Below, in pieces: positions 8,332-16,522 of a DNA stretch of 43,655 bases (the stretch's first letter is position 1; every line of letters begins with the position of its first letter). The notes beneath the pieces are model-generated. The model ran no database searches, was not told the DNA's origin, and saw only the letters and a program-made list of their open reading frames with translations. The stretch is from CAVSZB01 sp964420395 (lineage in GTDB: Bacteria > Krumholzibacteriota > Krumholzibacteriia > LZORAL124-64-63). Location: contig CAYQTJ010000008.1 in NCBI GenBank assembly GCA_964420395.1, forward strand, positions 1-43,655. Reading direction: 5' to 3'. The translations under genes were made by a program, and so were the position numbers.

Positions 8332-9888
8332 TCAGCCGCGCGGCCGCAGGACGACGAAGGGGCAGATCATCTCCTCGAGGCTGATGCCCCCGTGCTGGAA
8401 ACTGTTGCGATACAGCCGCTCGTACTCGTGGAAGTTCGTGGGATAGACCAGGTAGTAGTTCTCGGTCGTGACGGCGTAGTTCTCGATCGGCGACTGGCTC
8501 GGCAGCATGTAGTGCTCCGGGTTCTTCAGCAGGAAGACCTGCTTGTCGTCCACCGCCAGGTTGTCGCCGTACTTGTAGCGCACGTTCGTGCTGGTATCGC
8601 GGTTGCCCTTCACCAGGCTGGCCCGACGGCAGAACATCGAGCCGTGGTCGGTCGTGAGCAGCACCGTGCAGTCGCGGCGCGCCACCAGCTTCAGCACCTC
8701 GAACAGCGACGAGTGCTCGAACCAGCTCGACATCAGCGAGCGGAACGCCGCCTCGTCGGGCGCCAGCTCCTTGAGGATCGCCGACTGCGAGCGGCCGTGG
8801 GCCATGATGTCGAGGAAGTTGTAGACGGCAGCGACCAGCTTCATGCCTCCCAGCGACCCGATCTGGCGGCGCAGGTTGTCGGTGTCGCGGGCGTCGAACA
8901 CCTTGTAGTACTTGTAGCTGTCGGCGGCCGGCGATTCGAGCCGGCGCAGCTGCTCGCCCAGCAACTCCTCCTCGTAGGCGTTCTTGGAGTGCTCCTGCTG
9001 CGAAGACCCCTTCCACCAGTCGGGATAGCGGCGCGCCAGCTCCAGCGGGTAGAGCCCGCTGAACAGCGCGTTGCGCGAGAAGGGGGTCGCCGAGGGGAGG
9101 ATCGACCAGTAGTACTTCTTCTCGATGCGGAAGTACGGTTCCACGAGCGGCTCGACGAAGCGCCACTGGTCGAGGCGCATGCAGTCGATCACGATCCAGA
9201 AGACCTGCCGTCCCGCCGCGATCTCCGGCGCCACCCAGGTGGCAAACAGCTTCGGCGACAGCAGCGGCGCGCCGGCCTCGCCGTTGACCCAGCCGCGGTA
9301 GCGCTCGCGCACGTAGCGGGCGAGCGCCTGGTTGCAGGCCGACATCTGCTCGGCGTGCGTCTCGCGCAGGCCGAGGTCGCTGTAGGTGAACAGCTCCAGC
9401 CCCCAGGTGGTGAGGTCGACGTACAGGTCGACCCAGTCCTGCGGCGCGCGCGCGGCCGCGACCCGGTCGCCGACCTCGCCGAAGTGCGCCAGGTAGTCGC
9501 GGGTGACCTGCTCGCCGCGGATGCGCCGCCCCTCGAGCGTCTTCTTCAGCACCGACAGGACCTGCACCGGCGACACCGGCTTGACCAGGTAGTCATCGAT
9601 GCGCTTCCCGATCGCGCGGGTGAGGAGGTCTTCGGCCTCGCTCTTGGTCACCATGATGACCGGCACGGTCTCGTCGATCTTCTTGATCTCGGCGAGGGTC
9701 TCCAGGCCGCCGAGGCCGGGCATCATTTCGTCCAGCAGGATCGCGTCGAACGGGCCGTGCTCGAGCATGGCGAGCGCGTCGCGACCGTTGGCCGCCCCCT
9801 CCACGGCGTAACCCTTCTCCGTCAGGAAGACGAAGTGGGCGCGCAGCTCGTCGATTTGGTCATCGACCCACAGAATCCTGAACGGCAC
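8332..9888 (-). CDS. porX: PorX-like response regulator with C-terminal PglZ (alkaline phosphatase-fold) domain
   Basis: This 518-residue protein joins a receiver domain (about 1-120) to a helical linker and a PglZ domain (about 220-518). The receiver is complete: acidic pair Asp9/Asp10, phosphoacceptor Asp53 in LLDEMMPG, Thr81 and Lys103. The PglZ part has Asp235 in WIVIDCMRLD, a likely nucleophile Thr268 in PSATPFSRN, Asp360 and His364 in FLDIMAHGR, and Asp414-His415 in TTDHGS, as expected for an active metal-dependent phosphodiesterase fold. In Bacteroidetes the same architecture is PorX, which controls type IX secretion and gliding. No secretion genes lie here, so the role in this organism is open. 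GTG start with GAGGAG 7 bases upstream; it overlaps the kinase gene by 29 bases, so the two are translationally coupled. Confidence 0.92.
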   Translation of the reverse strand: MPFRILWVDDQIDELRAHFVFLTEKGYAVEGAANGRDALAMLEHGPFDAILLDEMMPGLGGLETLAEIKKIDETVPVIMVTKSEAEDLLTRAIGKRIDDYLVKPVSPVQVLSVLKKTLEGRRIRGEQVTRDYLAHFGEVGDRVAAARAPQDWVDLYVDLTTWGLELFTYSDLGLRETHAEQMSACNQALARYVRERYRGWVNGEAGAPLLSPKLFATWVAPEIAAGRQVFWIVIDCMRLDQWRFVEPLVEPYFRIEKKYYWSILPSATPFSRNALFSGLYPLELARRYPDWWKGSSQQEHSKNAYEEELLGEQLRRLESPAADSYKYYKVFDARDTDNLRRQIGSLGGMKLVAAVYNFLDIMAHGRSQSAILKELAPDEAAFRSLMSSWFEHSSLFEVLKLVARRDCTVLLTTDHGSMFCRRASLVKGNRDTSTNVRYKYGDNLAVDDKQVFLLKNPEHYMLPSQSPIENYAVTTENYYLVYPTNFHEYERLYRNSFQHGGISLEEMICPFVVLRPRG

Positions 9889-11137
9889 GGTCGATCTCCT
9901 CTTCTCCGGGGAGCGTGATGGCGAAGGTCGTGCCCCGCGGGCCGCTGGCGACGACCTGGATCCTGCCGCCGTGGTACTGGGTCACGATGCGGCGCACCAG
10001 GGCCAGGCCCATGCCCCAGCCGCGCGTCTTGGTCGTGAAGCCCGGCTCGAAGATGCGGCCGCGCAGCCCGGACGGCACACCACCGCCGGTGTCGGACACG
10101 AGCAGGGTGACCCCCGCGCCGGGCCCGTCCTCGAGCCGCACCACGATGGTGCCGCGACCCTCCTTGAGCGCATCGATCCCGTTCTTGATCAGGTTCTCCA
10201 GCACCCACTCGAGCAGTTCGCGGTTGAAGCGCACGCGATTGCGGATCGCCCCCTCGAGCCGCAGGTCCACCCGCCCGCCGAGATGGGGCAGGCGGCGCTC
10301 GAAGTAGACCAGCGTGGAACGGACCGTCTCGGTCAGATCGCCCGGCTCGAGCCGCGGCTGCGAGCCGATCCGGCTGAAGCGCTCGGCCACCTTGGTCAGC
10401 CGCGTGACGTCCCGGCCGAGCTCCGTGATGACCTCGTCGCCGTCGCCGTGGCGATCGTGCAGGATCTGCAGCCAGCCCATCATGGCGGTGAGCGGCGTGC
10501 CGAGCTGATGCGCCGTCTCCTTGGCCATGCCGGCGAACAGGCGCTGCTGCTCCCCTTCCTTCTTCATCATCAGCGCCCAGACGATCAGCAGGAAGAAGGC
10601 GGCCAGCAGCGCCAGCTCAAGATACGGCATCCAGCGGATCTGGCGACTCAGCGCGGAATTGCCGTAGTGCAGCGTGCCGACCCGTCGCCCGCTCGCCGGG
10701 TCCACGATCGCGAACGGCTCGTGCTCGCGGTCGAATTCGTGCACGAGCTCCAGGATCCGGCGCAGGGCCGGATCGCGCGGATGCGCGGTGTCGACGGCGT
10801 CCAGGTCGGCGAGCCGCTCGGGCATCGGGATGCCGATGACGCGCGCGTTCCACTGCAGGGGACGGCCCGCGTTGTCCGTCATGATGAACGGCACCTGGAT
10901 CTCGTTCACCGCCCGCATGATCTCCTGCATGCTCCCGGGCGTGTTCTCGCTCAGCGACCGGCTGGCGAGGCTGGAGAGCAGCTGCGTGGCGACGCGCGAC
11001 TGCTGCTCGACCTGCCGCGAAACGCGCAGGGTGAACAGCGTCACCGCCAGCACGATGCCGAGGCTGCCGGCCAGGACGTAGATGGTGAACAGCTGGCGAC
11101 GGCGCAGGCCGAAAATGCGGGCTGGCCACGGGGACAA
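9860..11137 (-). CDS. porY: PorY-like sensor histidine kinase
   Basis: This is a membrane histidine kinase of 425 residues, probably the partner of the PorX-like regulator encoded next. Transmembrane segments are near residues 14-36 and 171-192, enclosing a sensor region of about 130 residues with a PAS-like strand (VPFIMTDNAGRPLQWN). There is no HAMP domain: the H-box follows the second membrane helix directly. The H-box AKETAHQLGTPLTAMM has its phosphoacceptor at His210, and the HQLGTP form is typical of PorY-type kinases. The ATPase domain is complete: N-box ENLIKNGIDA (314-323), DTGGG (349-353), the F-box FEPGFTTK and GWGMGLAL. TTG start with a strong GAGGAGG 6 bases upstream. It follows serS by 21 bases and ends inside porX. 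The gene name is given by similarity to the Bacteroidetes family. Confidence 0.88.
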   Translation of the reverse strand: MSPWPARIFGLRRRQLFTIYVLAGSLGIVLAVTLFTLRVSRQVEQQSRVATQLLSSLASRSLSENTPGSMQEIMRAVNEIQVPFIMTDNAGRPLQWNARVIGIPMPERLADLDAVDTAHPRDPALRRILELVHEFDREHEPFAIVDPASGRRVGTLHYGNSALSRQIRWMPYLELALLAAFFLLIVWALMMKKEGEQQRLFAGMAKETAHQLGTPLTAMMGWLQILHDRHGDGDEVITELGRDVTRLTKVAERFSRIGSQPRLEPGDLTETVRSTLVYFERRLPHLGGRVDLRLEGAIRNRVRFNRELLEWVLENLIKNGIDALKEGRGTIVVRLEDGPGAGVTLLVSDTGGGVPSGLRGRIFEPGFTTKTRGWGMGLALVRRIVTQYHGGRIQVVASGPRGTTFAITLPGEEEIDRAVQDSVGR

Positions 11138-11158
11138 GGAGCGCCTCCTCGCGACGGC

Positions 11159-12418
11159 CTAGCCGAGCAGTTCGCGGCCGCCCAGGTAGGGACGCAGGGC
11201 CGCGGGCACGCGCACGCGGCCTTCGGGGGTCTGGCCGTTCTCCAGCAGGGCCGCCACGACGCGCGGCAGCGCCAGGCCCGAGCCGTTGAGCGTGTGGACC
11301 AGTCCGCCGCCCTCCGGCCCCTTCCAGCGGATGCCGGCGCGACGGGCCTGGAAATCGGTGAAGTTGCTGCAGGAGGAGACCTCGAGCCACTTGCCCACGC
11401 CGGCCGACCAGACCTCGAGATCGTGGCACCGGGCCGCCGCGAAGCTGAGGTCGCCGGCGGCGAGCAGCACCACGCGGTACGGCAGCTCGAGGCGGCGCAG
11501 CACCTCCTCCGCGTCGTCGGTCAGCGTCTCGAGCGCGGCCCAGGAATCCTCGGGCCGTTCGAAGCGGACCATCTCCACCTTGTGGAACTGGTGCACCCGC
11601 AGCATGCCGCGGGTGTCCTTGCCGGCCGAGCCGGCCTCTCGCCGGAAGCAGGGAGAAAAGGCCACGTAGCGCAGCGGCAGGTCCTCGCGCCGCAGGGTCT
11701 CCTGGCGGTGCAGGTTGGTGACCGGCACCTCGGCGGTCGGGATGAGGTACAGATCGTCCGCCTCGAGGCGGTACATGTCGTCGGCGAGCTTCGGGAGCTG
11801 GCCGGTGCCGGTCATCGCCGCCGGTCCCACCAGGTAGGGCACGACCAGTTCGCGGTACCCCTGCTCCAGATGGACGTCGAGCATGAAGTTGATGAGCGCG
11901 CGCTCGAGCCGCGCCCCGTCGCCGGACAGGATGATGAAGCCCGAGCCCGACATCCGCGCGGCGGCGTCGAGGTGCAGGATGCCGAGCGACTCGCCGATCT
12001 CCCAGTGGGGCCGGACCGGCTGCTGCGGACGCCACGGCTCGCCCCAGGTCCGCAGGACGCGATTGCACTCCTCGCCCCCCTCGGGGACCGATTCGTGCGG
12101 CACGTTGGGAATGCGCAGGTACAGCGCCTCGACCTCCGCCTCGAGGGCGGCGGCGACGGCGCGCAATTCCTTGAGCCGGTCGCTGGTCTCGCGCATCCTG
12201 GCGATCGCCCCGGCGGTGTCCTCCCCCGCCTTCCGGCGCGCGGCGATCTCCTTGTTGGCCGCGTTGGCGGCGGCCTGCAGGTCCTCCGTCTCGCGGAGCG
12301 CGGCGCGCCGGGCGGCGTCGCGCGCGTAGTAGGCTTCGATGTCGACCGTCTCGCGCTTCAGCGCGACGGCCCGCCTGACGGTTTCCTCGTTGTCGCGGAT
12401 GAACTTGCGGTCGAGCAA
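11159..12418 (-). CDS. serS: Seryl-tRNA synthetase
   Basis: This class II synthetase charges serine onto tRNA-Ser (and tRNA-Sec if present). Of 419 residues, the first 110 form the long helical coiled-coil arm that grips the tRNA variable arm. The core has motif 2 as CFRREAGSAGKDTRGMLR followed by VHQFHKVEMV, the serine-site segment IPTAEVPVTN, and motif 3 in LNGSGLALPRVVAALLEN. Length and order match bacterial SerRS. The start is TTG at 12416-12418 with GGGAGGGG 5 bases upstream; it gives the usual N-terminus LDRKFIRDNEE, whereas the open frame upstream is GC-rich non-family sequence. It is the first gene of the ten-gene minus-strand run, so the divergent region behind it probably holds the main promoter. 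Confidence 0.96.
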   Translation of the reverse strand: MLDRKFIRDNEETVRRAVALKRETVDIEAYYARDAARRAALRETEDLQAAANAANKEIAARRKAGEDTAGAIARMRETSDRLKELRAVAAALEAEVEALYLRIPNVPHESVPEGGEECNRVLRTWGEPWRPQQPVRPHWEIGESLGILHLDAAARMSGSGFIILSGDGARLERALINFMLDVHLEQGYRELVVPYLVGPAAMTGTGQLPKLADDMYRLEADDLYLIPTAEVPVTNLHRQETLRREDLPLRYVAFSPCFRREAGSAGKDTRGMLRVHQFHKVEMVRFERPEDSWAALETLTDDAEEVLRRLELPYRVVLLAAGDLSFAAARCHDLEVWSAGVGKWLEVSSCSNFTDFQARRAGIRWKGPEGGGLVHTLNGSGLALPRVVAALLENGQTPEGRVRVPAALRPYLGGRELLG

Positions 12419-12423
12419 GAGGA

Positions 12424-12431
12424 CCCCTCCC
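12424..12431 (-). promoter_or_regulatory. Ribosome binding site for the TTG start of serS
   Basis: GGGAGGGG on the minus strand sits 5 bases before TTG at 12416-12418. It decides the start because the frame stays open far upstream into the divergent gene, while the conserved N-terminus begins here. Confidence 0.55.
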
Positions 12432-12454
12432 GTCCCGGAACGGGGAGAATGAAA

Positions 12455-12484
12455 TTGCCAAGCAGTCAGGGCAAAGGGTATAAG
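12455..12484 (+). promoter_or_regulatory. Candidate promoter for the pyrF operon
   Basis: TTGCCA, an 18-base spacer and TATAAG lie in the only AT-rich stretch of the divergent serS-pyrF gap, about 65 bases before the pyrF start. This is a sequence match to the general housekeeping consensus only; sigma preferences in this phylum are unknown. It overlaps a candidate on the opposite strand. Confidence 0.33.
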
Positions 12485-12505
12485 CAATTGCGCTGGCGCG
12501 AGCAA
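12477..12505 (-). promoter_or_regulatory. Candidate promoter for the serS-to-lptD run
   Basis: Read on the minus strand: TTGCTC, a 17-base spacer and TATACC, about 60 bases before the serS TTG. It overlaps the plus-strand candidate, so the divergent operons may compete for polymerase. Confidence 0.33.
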
Positions 12506-12548
12506 GGCAAATCGCCCTGCCGCCGTCGGCGCCACCGGAGCGACAGCG

Positions 12549-13301
12549 ATGGACCGGACCCGCCTGCTGGCCGATCTGCGCGCCCGCGCGCCGCGTGCGC
12601 GGGTCATCACCGCCCTCGACGTGCCGGACGCGGCCCGCGCGGTGGCGCTCGCGCGTGCCCTCGGACCGGACGCCCGGCTGGTGAAGGTCGGGCTCGAACT
12701 GTTCTCCGCGGCAGGTCCGGCCGTGGTCGAGGCGCTGCGCGCCGACGGACGGGAGGTCTTTCTCGACCTCAAGTGGCACGACATCCCGCAGACGATCGCC
12801 GGGGCGGCCCGGGCGGCCGCGCGCCTGGGCGCCACCCTCGTGACCGTGCACGCGGCGGCCGGCAGGCGGGGCCTCGTCGCGGCCGCCGAGGCGCTGGCCG
12901 CCGCGGCGGGGGGCGGCGCGCCCCGTCCTGCGCTGCTCGCGGTGACCGTGCTGACCAGCCTCGCGCCGGAGGAGCTCGACGAAATCGCCCCCTCGCCCGA
13001 GCCGCTCGCCGCCCGCCGGGAACGCCTCGCGCGCCTGGCCTGGGACTGCGGCTGCGACGGCGTGGTCTGCGCCGCGCCCGACCTGCCGCGGCTGCGCGCG
13101 GCGCTCGGCGCGGCGCCGCTCGCCGTCACGCCGGGGATCCGCCCCGCGGCGTCGGGCGGGGACGACCAGCGGCGGGTGGCCACGCCGGCCGCCGCCGTCG
13201 CGGACGGCGCGGACCTCCTCGTCGTGGGCCGTCCGATCACGGGCGCGGCCGACCCGGCCGCCGCCCTGCGCGCGATCGTGGCCGAACTGCCGGAGCGTTG
13301 A
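12549..13301 (+). CDS. pyrF: Orotidine 5'-phosphate decarboxylase
   Basis: PyrF decarboxylates OMP to UMP, the last step of de novo pyrimidine synthesis. In 250 residues the TIM barrel starts with VITALDVPD (19-27) and has the catalytic signature DLKWHDIPQT (73-82) with the Asp-Lys-x-x-Asp tetrad residues Asp73, Lys75 and Asp78. The phosphate-binding end carries LAVTPGIRP and LLVVGRPITGA. This is the short group I (E. coli-like) type. The ATG at 12549 has no strong Shine-Dalgarno (only GGAGCGA-like sequence). The stop lies one base before the pyrE ATG, so the two are coupled. Confidence 0.95.
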   Translation: MDRTRLLADLRARAPRARVITALDVPDAARAVALARALGPDARLVKVGLELFSAAGPAVVEALRADGREVFLDLKWHDIPQTIAGAARAAARLGATLVTVHAAAGRRGLVAAAEALAAAAGGGAPRPALLAVTVLTSLAPEELDEIAPSPEPLAARRERLARLAWDCGCDGVVCAAPDLPRLRAALGAAPLAVTPGIRPAASGGDDQRRVATPAAAVADGADLLVVGRPITGAADPAAALRAIVAELPER

Positions 13302-13302
13302 C

Positions 13303-13875
13303 ATGACCGAAACCGAACTGCTCGAGCTGATGACCGAACTGGAGGCGCTGCACCGGGGGCATTTCCTGCTCAGCAGCGGCCTGCACAGCGACACCTACTT
13401 CCAGTGCGCCCGCGTGCTGCAGTTCCCCGAACTGGCGCGGGAACTCGGCCGGCTGCTGGCCGACCAGCACTCCTCGCTCGACATCGACGTGGTGGTCTCG
13501 CCCGCGCTCGGCGGCATCCTGATCGGACACGAGGTGGCGCGCGCGCTCGGCCGCCGCTTCCTCTTCACCGAGCGACAGGGCGGCGAGATGAGCCTGCGCC
13601 GGGGCTTCGCGATCGAGAAGGGCGAGAAGGCGCTGATCGTGGAGGACGTCGTCACCCGCGGCACCTCGTCGCTCGAGGTGGCGCGGGTGGTCGAGGCGGC
13701 CGGCGGCGTGGTGTGCGGGGTGGCGGCGGTGGTGGACCGCACCGGCGGCACGGCCGGTCTGCCGGTGCCGCTGCGGGCGCTGGCCCGGGTCAGCGTCGCC
13801 GCCTGGCCGGCCGACGCCTGCCCGCTCTGTGCCGCCGGCTCGGCGCCGGTCAAACCCGGCAGCCGCGGCGGCTGA
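13303..13875 (+). CDS. pyrE: Orotate phosphoribosyltransferase
   Basis: PyrE joins orotate to PRPP to make OMP, the substrate of the preceding gene's product. The 190-residue protein shows the orotate-binding start LLSSGLHSDTYFQC, the catalytic loop RQGGEMSLRRGF (91-102) and the PRPP motif LIVEDVVTRGTSS (111-123). The tail contains CPLCAAGSAPVKPGS, a cysteine pair usual in the Thermus- and archaeal-like branch of PyrE. The ATG comes one base after the pyrF stop. The next gene starts 8 bases after its stop. Confidence 0.95.
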   Translation: MTETELLELMTELEALHRGHFLLSSGLHSDTYFQCARVLQFPELARELGRLLADQHSSLDIDVVVSPALGGILIGHEVARALGRRFLFTERQGGEMSLRRGFAIEKGEKALIVEDVVTRGTSSLEVARVVEAAGGVVCGVAAVVDRTGGTAGLPVPLRALARVSVAAWPADACPLCAAGSAPVKPGSRGG

Positions 13876-13883
13876 GGCGCCCC

Positions 13884-15395
13884 GTGGCGCCGCCCGGCGC
13901 GGCCACGCGACGCGCGACCCTCCTGTGGCCCCTCGCCGCCGGCCTGGCGTTCGGCTGCCTCTGGACCGCCGTCCACCCCCCGACGCCGCCCGAACCGACC
14001 GCCGACCTCTACGAGAACCTCAGCGTCGCGCGCCACCTGGTGCGGGGCGAGGGTTTCCTCTGCGACATCGTCTACCCGCTGTCGTTCGCCTTTCCCTTCG
14101 CGGCCCGCGTGCCGCAGCCGCTCATCCACCGCCCCCCCGGGCAGCCTCTCCTGCTGACGCTGCCGGTCCTCGTTTCGCGCGGCGACCGCGAGGCGGCGGA
14201 GCGGGCGGCGCGGCTGCTGCACGCGGTCCTGCTCGCGCTCATCGCCGCCGGCGGCGTGCGCGCCGCGCGCCGGGCCGACCGGTCCGAGGCGGCGCTCCCG
14301 TGGCTGGCGCTGCTCGTGGCCAGCCCCCTGCTCGCCATGACGACCGGCTGGGCCCAGAGCGAGATCCCCTGCGCCCTGCTGCTGGGACTGCTCTGGTGGC
14401 GGCTGCGGGAGGGGAAAGGGGAGGCGACGGCGCCGCGGGCGCCGGACGCCGGACTGCGGGGGGCGCTGGTCGCGGGAGGGCTCGCCGCGGCGACGGCGCT
14501 CGTGCGGGCCGAACTGTGGTGGATTCCCTGGCTCTGGCTGGCGGCGAACGGGCGACTGCGCGCGCGGCGGACCGCTCTGGCGGCCCTGACGGCCTGGCTG
14601 CTCCTGCTCGCCCCCTGGGGCCTGCGCAACGCGCGCCTGACGGGCGACCCCTGCTTCGCGCTGCAGACCGTCGGCGAGGCGGTGAAGGAGACGCCGGCCT
14701 GGCCCGGCCTCGACGTCTACCGGCAGCTCACCCCGCAGCCGCTCCTGGACACGCTCCGGCACGACCCCGCGTTGCTGGCCCGCAAGACCGCCGCCGGCCT
14801 GCGTTACTTCACGGCCCGGGCGGGGCGCTGGCTGCCGTGGCCGCTCTGGCTCGCCGCCGGTCTGCTGCTGCTCCACCGCGGGGGGTGCGGCGCGCGTCGG
14901 GCACCGTCGCCGCTCGCCCTGCTGCTGCTCACGACCGGACTGCTCACGCTGCAGTACGCGGCGCTGTCGCACAGCCTGCGCCACCTCGCCCCGCTGCTGC
15001 CGCTGCTCGGGCTGGAGATCTGGCTGGCGGTGGCGGGGTGGCTGCGCGCGCGACGTCCGACCTGGTCGCCGGCCGCGCGGGCCGGCGCGCTCGCCGCCGC
15101 GGCGCTCGCCGTGCAGTTGGCCGCGCCGGCCCGTCTGCCGGGCTGGGAGGCGGCGCGCGATGCGGCCGTCACCGCCCGGCCGGTCACGACCCGCGCGGTG
15201 GCCGAGGCGGCCCTGCTGCCGCCCGGGCCGCTGTTCAGCGACAACGGTGCGCTGCTCTGGCTGTCGGGGCGGGCCGGAGTCTGGCTGCCGCTGCCGTCGG
15301 CACTGGAGGCGGTGCGCGCGCGCGTGCCGGACCTGGCCCGGGCGCCGGTCGTGAGGGCGCTGCCGCCGCCGGCGGCCGGCGCGCCCGCCCCATGA
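13884..15395 (+). CDS. GT-C-fold membrane glycosyltransferase (GT39/ArnT-like)
   Basis: This is an integral membrane protein of 503 residues with about 10 hydrophobic helices. The first periplasmic loop after helix 1 reads TADLYENLSVARHLVRGEGF, where the acidic residue, the aromatic and the following RxLxxGxG pattern are the hallmark of polyprenyl-phosphate-sugar-dependent GT-C transferases; HRPPGQPLLL follows, as in that family. The soluble C-terminal end (about 430-503) holds the FSDNGALLWLSGR stretch often seen in dolichol-P-mannose-type proteins. It would move a sugar from a lipid carrier to lipid A, protein or another glycan; the substrate cannot be read. The GTG start at 13884 is 8 bases after pyrE with a weak ribosome site, and the stop overlaps the next ATG (ATGA). 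Confidence 0.72.
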   Translation: MAPPGAATRRATLLWPLAAGLAFGCLWTAVHPPTPPEPTADLYENLSVARHLVRGEGFLCDIVYPLSFAFPFAARVPQPLIHRPPGQPLLLTLPVLVSRGDREAAERAARLLHAVLLALIAAGGVRAARRADRSEAALPWLALLVASPLLAMTTGWAQSEIPCALLLGLLWWRLREGKGEATAPRAPDAGLRGALVAGGLAAATALVRAELWWIPWLWLAANGRLRARRTALAALTAWLLLLAPWGLRNARLTGDPCFALQTVGEAVKETPAWPGLDVYRQLTPQPLLDTLRHDPALLARKTAAGLRYFTARAGRWLPWPLWLAAGLLLLHRGGCGARRAPSPLALLLLTTGLLTLQYAALSHSLRHLAPLLPLLGLEIWLAVAGWLRARRPTWSPAARAGALAAAALAVQLAAPARLPGWEAARDAAVTARPVTTRAVAEAALLPPGPLFSDNGALLWLSGRAGVWLPLPSALEAVRARVPDLARAPVVRALPPPAAGAPAP

Positions 15396-16495
15396 CGCGC
15401 GCGCCCGCCCCGCCGGCGCCGCCCCGCCATGCTCCGGTCATGAAGCCGAGCCTGCTTGCCGCCTGCGCCCCCGGCTGGGAGACGATCCTGGCCGGCGAGA
15501 TCGGTCGGACCCTGCCCGGCGCGCAGCGGCGCGTCCCGGACCGCGGCTGGGTGCTGGCGTCGGCCGTGCCGGACGCGCCGACGGCGCCGGCGCTCGCGTT
15601 CGCCAGCCAGGTGCTGCCCGATCCGGAACCGCTGCCCGCGCCGTCGGTGGCGCTCGCCGCCGACGCGCTCGCCGCGCGCGTGCGGGAGTCCCTGGGGGGC
15701 CATCCGGGACCGTGGCGGCTGCACGTCTTCGGCGTCGAGTGGCCCGGGTCGCCGGTCCGGGCGGCGCGCGCCGCGCTCATCGCGCGGGAGAGCGTGGCCC
15801 GCCTGCGCCGCCGCTGCCGTCGCCTCGCCGCCACCCTCGTCGTCGACCCCGCGATCCCGTTCGCGCCGGACGAGTGGCTCGTCCAGCTCGCCCTGCCGTC
15901 GCCGCGGCTCGGCTGGTACGCCGCGAGCGCGCCGGCCGCGCGGCTGCGCTGGCGCCACTGCCTGAGCCGCTTCCCGGGGGGCCTGGTGACGCCGCCGGAG
16001 GACCCGGCGCCGCCGTCGCGCGCCTACCGGAAGCTGCTCGAGGCGGAGGCGCACCTGGGGCGGAGCGTGGCGGCGGGCGAGACCGTGGTGGATCTGGGCG
16101 CCGCGCCGGGCGGCTGGACGCACGTGGCGCTGGCCCGCGGCGCCACGGTGACCGCGGTCGACCGCTCCCCCCTCCGCGACGACCTGATGGCGCATCCCCG
16201 CCTGGCGTTCGTGCGCGGCGACGCGTTCCGGTACGCGCCGGCCGGCCGGCCGGTCGACTGGCTGCTGTCGGACGTGGTGGCCTTTCCGGAGCGCAACATC
16301 GAGCTGCTCGCGGCATGGTTGCGGGAGGGGTGGTGCCGGCGCTTCGTGGTGACCGTCAAGTTCCGGGGCGAGGAGGACTACCCGCGGCTGGAACGGCTCA
16401 AGCGCCTGCTCGCCGGGAGCTGCGCCGAGTACCAGCTGCGCCGCCTCGGCAGCAACAAGAACGAGGTGACGGCGCTCGGCGCGCGCGACGGCTGA
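15392..16495 (+). CDS. rlmM: RlmM-like 23S rRNA 2'-O-ribose methyltransferase
   Basis: E. coli RlmM methylates C2498 of 23S rRNA with SAM. This 367-residue homologue has an N-terminal THUMP-like region (about 17-190) and a Rossmann methyltransferase domain. SAM-binding motif DLGAAPGGW is at 234-242. The 2'-O-methyltransferase tetrad K-D-K-E is complete: Lys214 (in YRKLLEAE), Asp294 (LLSDVV), Lys323 (VTVKF) and Glu358 (NKNEVT). The ATG at 15392 overlaps the transferase stop. A second ATG at 15440 begins KPSLLAACAPGWE, which lines up better with the RlmM N-terminus, so the first 16 Pro/Ala-rich residues may not be made. RlmM is known mainly from gammaproteobacteria, so the exact target base here is an inference. 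Confidence 0.78.
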   Translation: MTRAPAPPAPPRHAPVMKPSLLAACAPGWETILAGEIGRTLPGAQRRVPDRGWVLASAVPDAPTAPALAFASQVLPDPEPLPAPSVALAADALAARVRESLGGHPGPWRLHVFGVEWPGSPVRAARAALIARESVARLRRRCRRLAATLVVDPAIPFAPDEWLVQLALPSPRLGWYAASAPAARLRWRHCLSRFPGGLVTPPEDPAPPSRAYRKLLEAEAHLGRSVAAGETVVDLGAAPGGWTHVALARGATVTAVDRSPLRDDLMAHPRLAFVRGDAFRYAPAGRPVDWLLSDVVAFPERNIELLAAWLREGWCRRFVVTVKFRGEEDYPRLERLKRLLAGSCAEYQLRRLGSNKNEVTALGARDG

Positions 16496-16522
16496 GCCCC
16501 GCCCGCCGGCGCGCCGGCCGCC

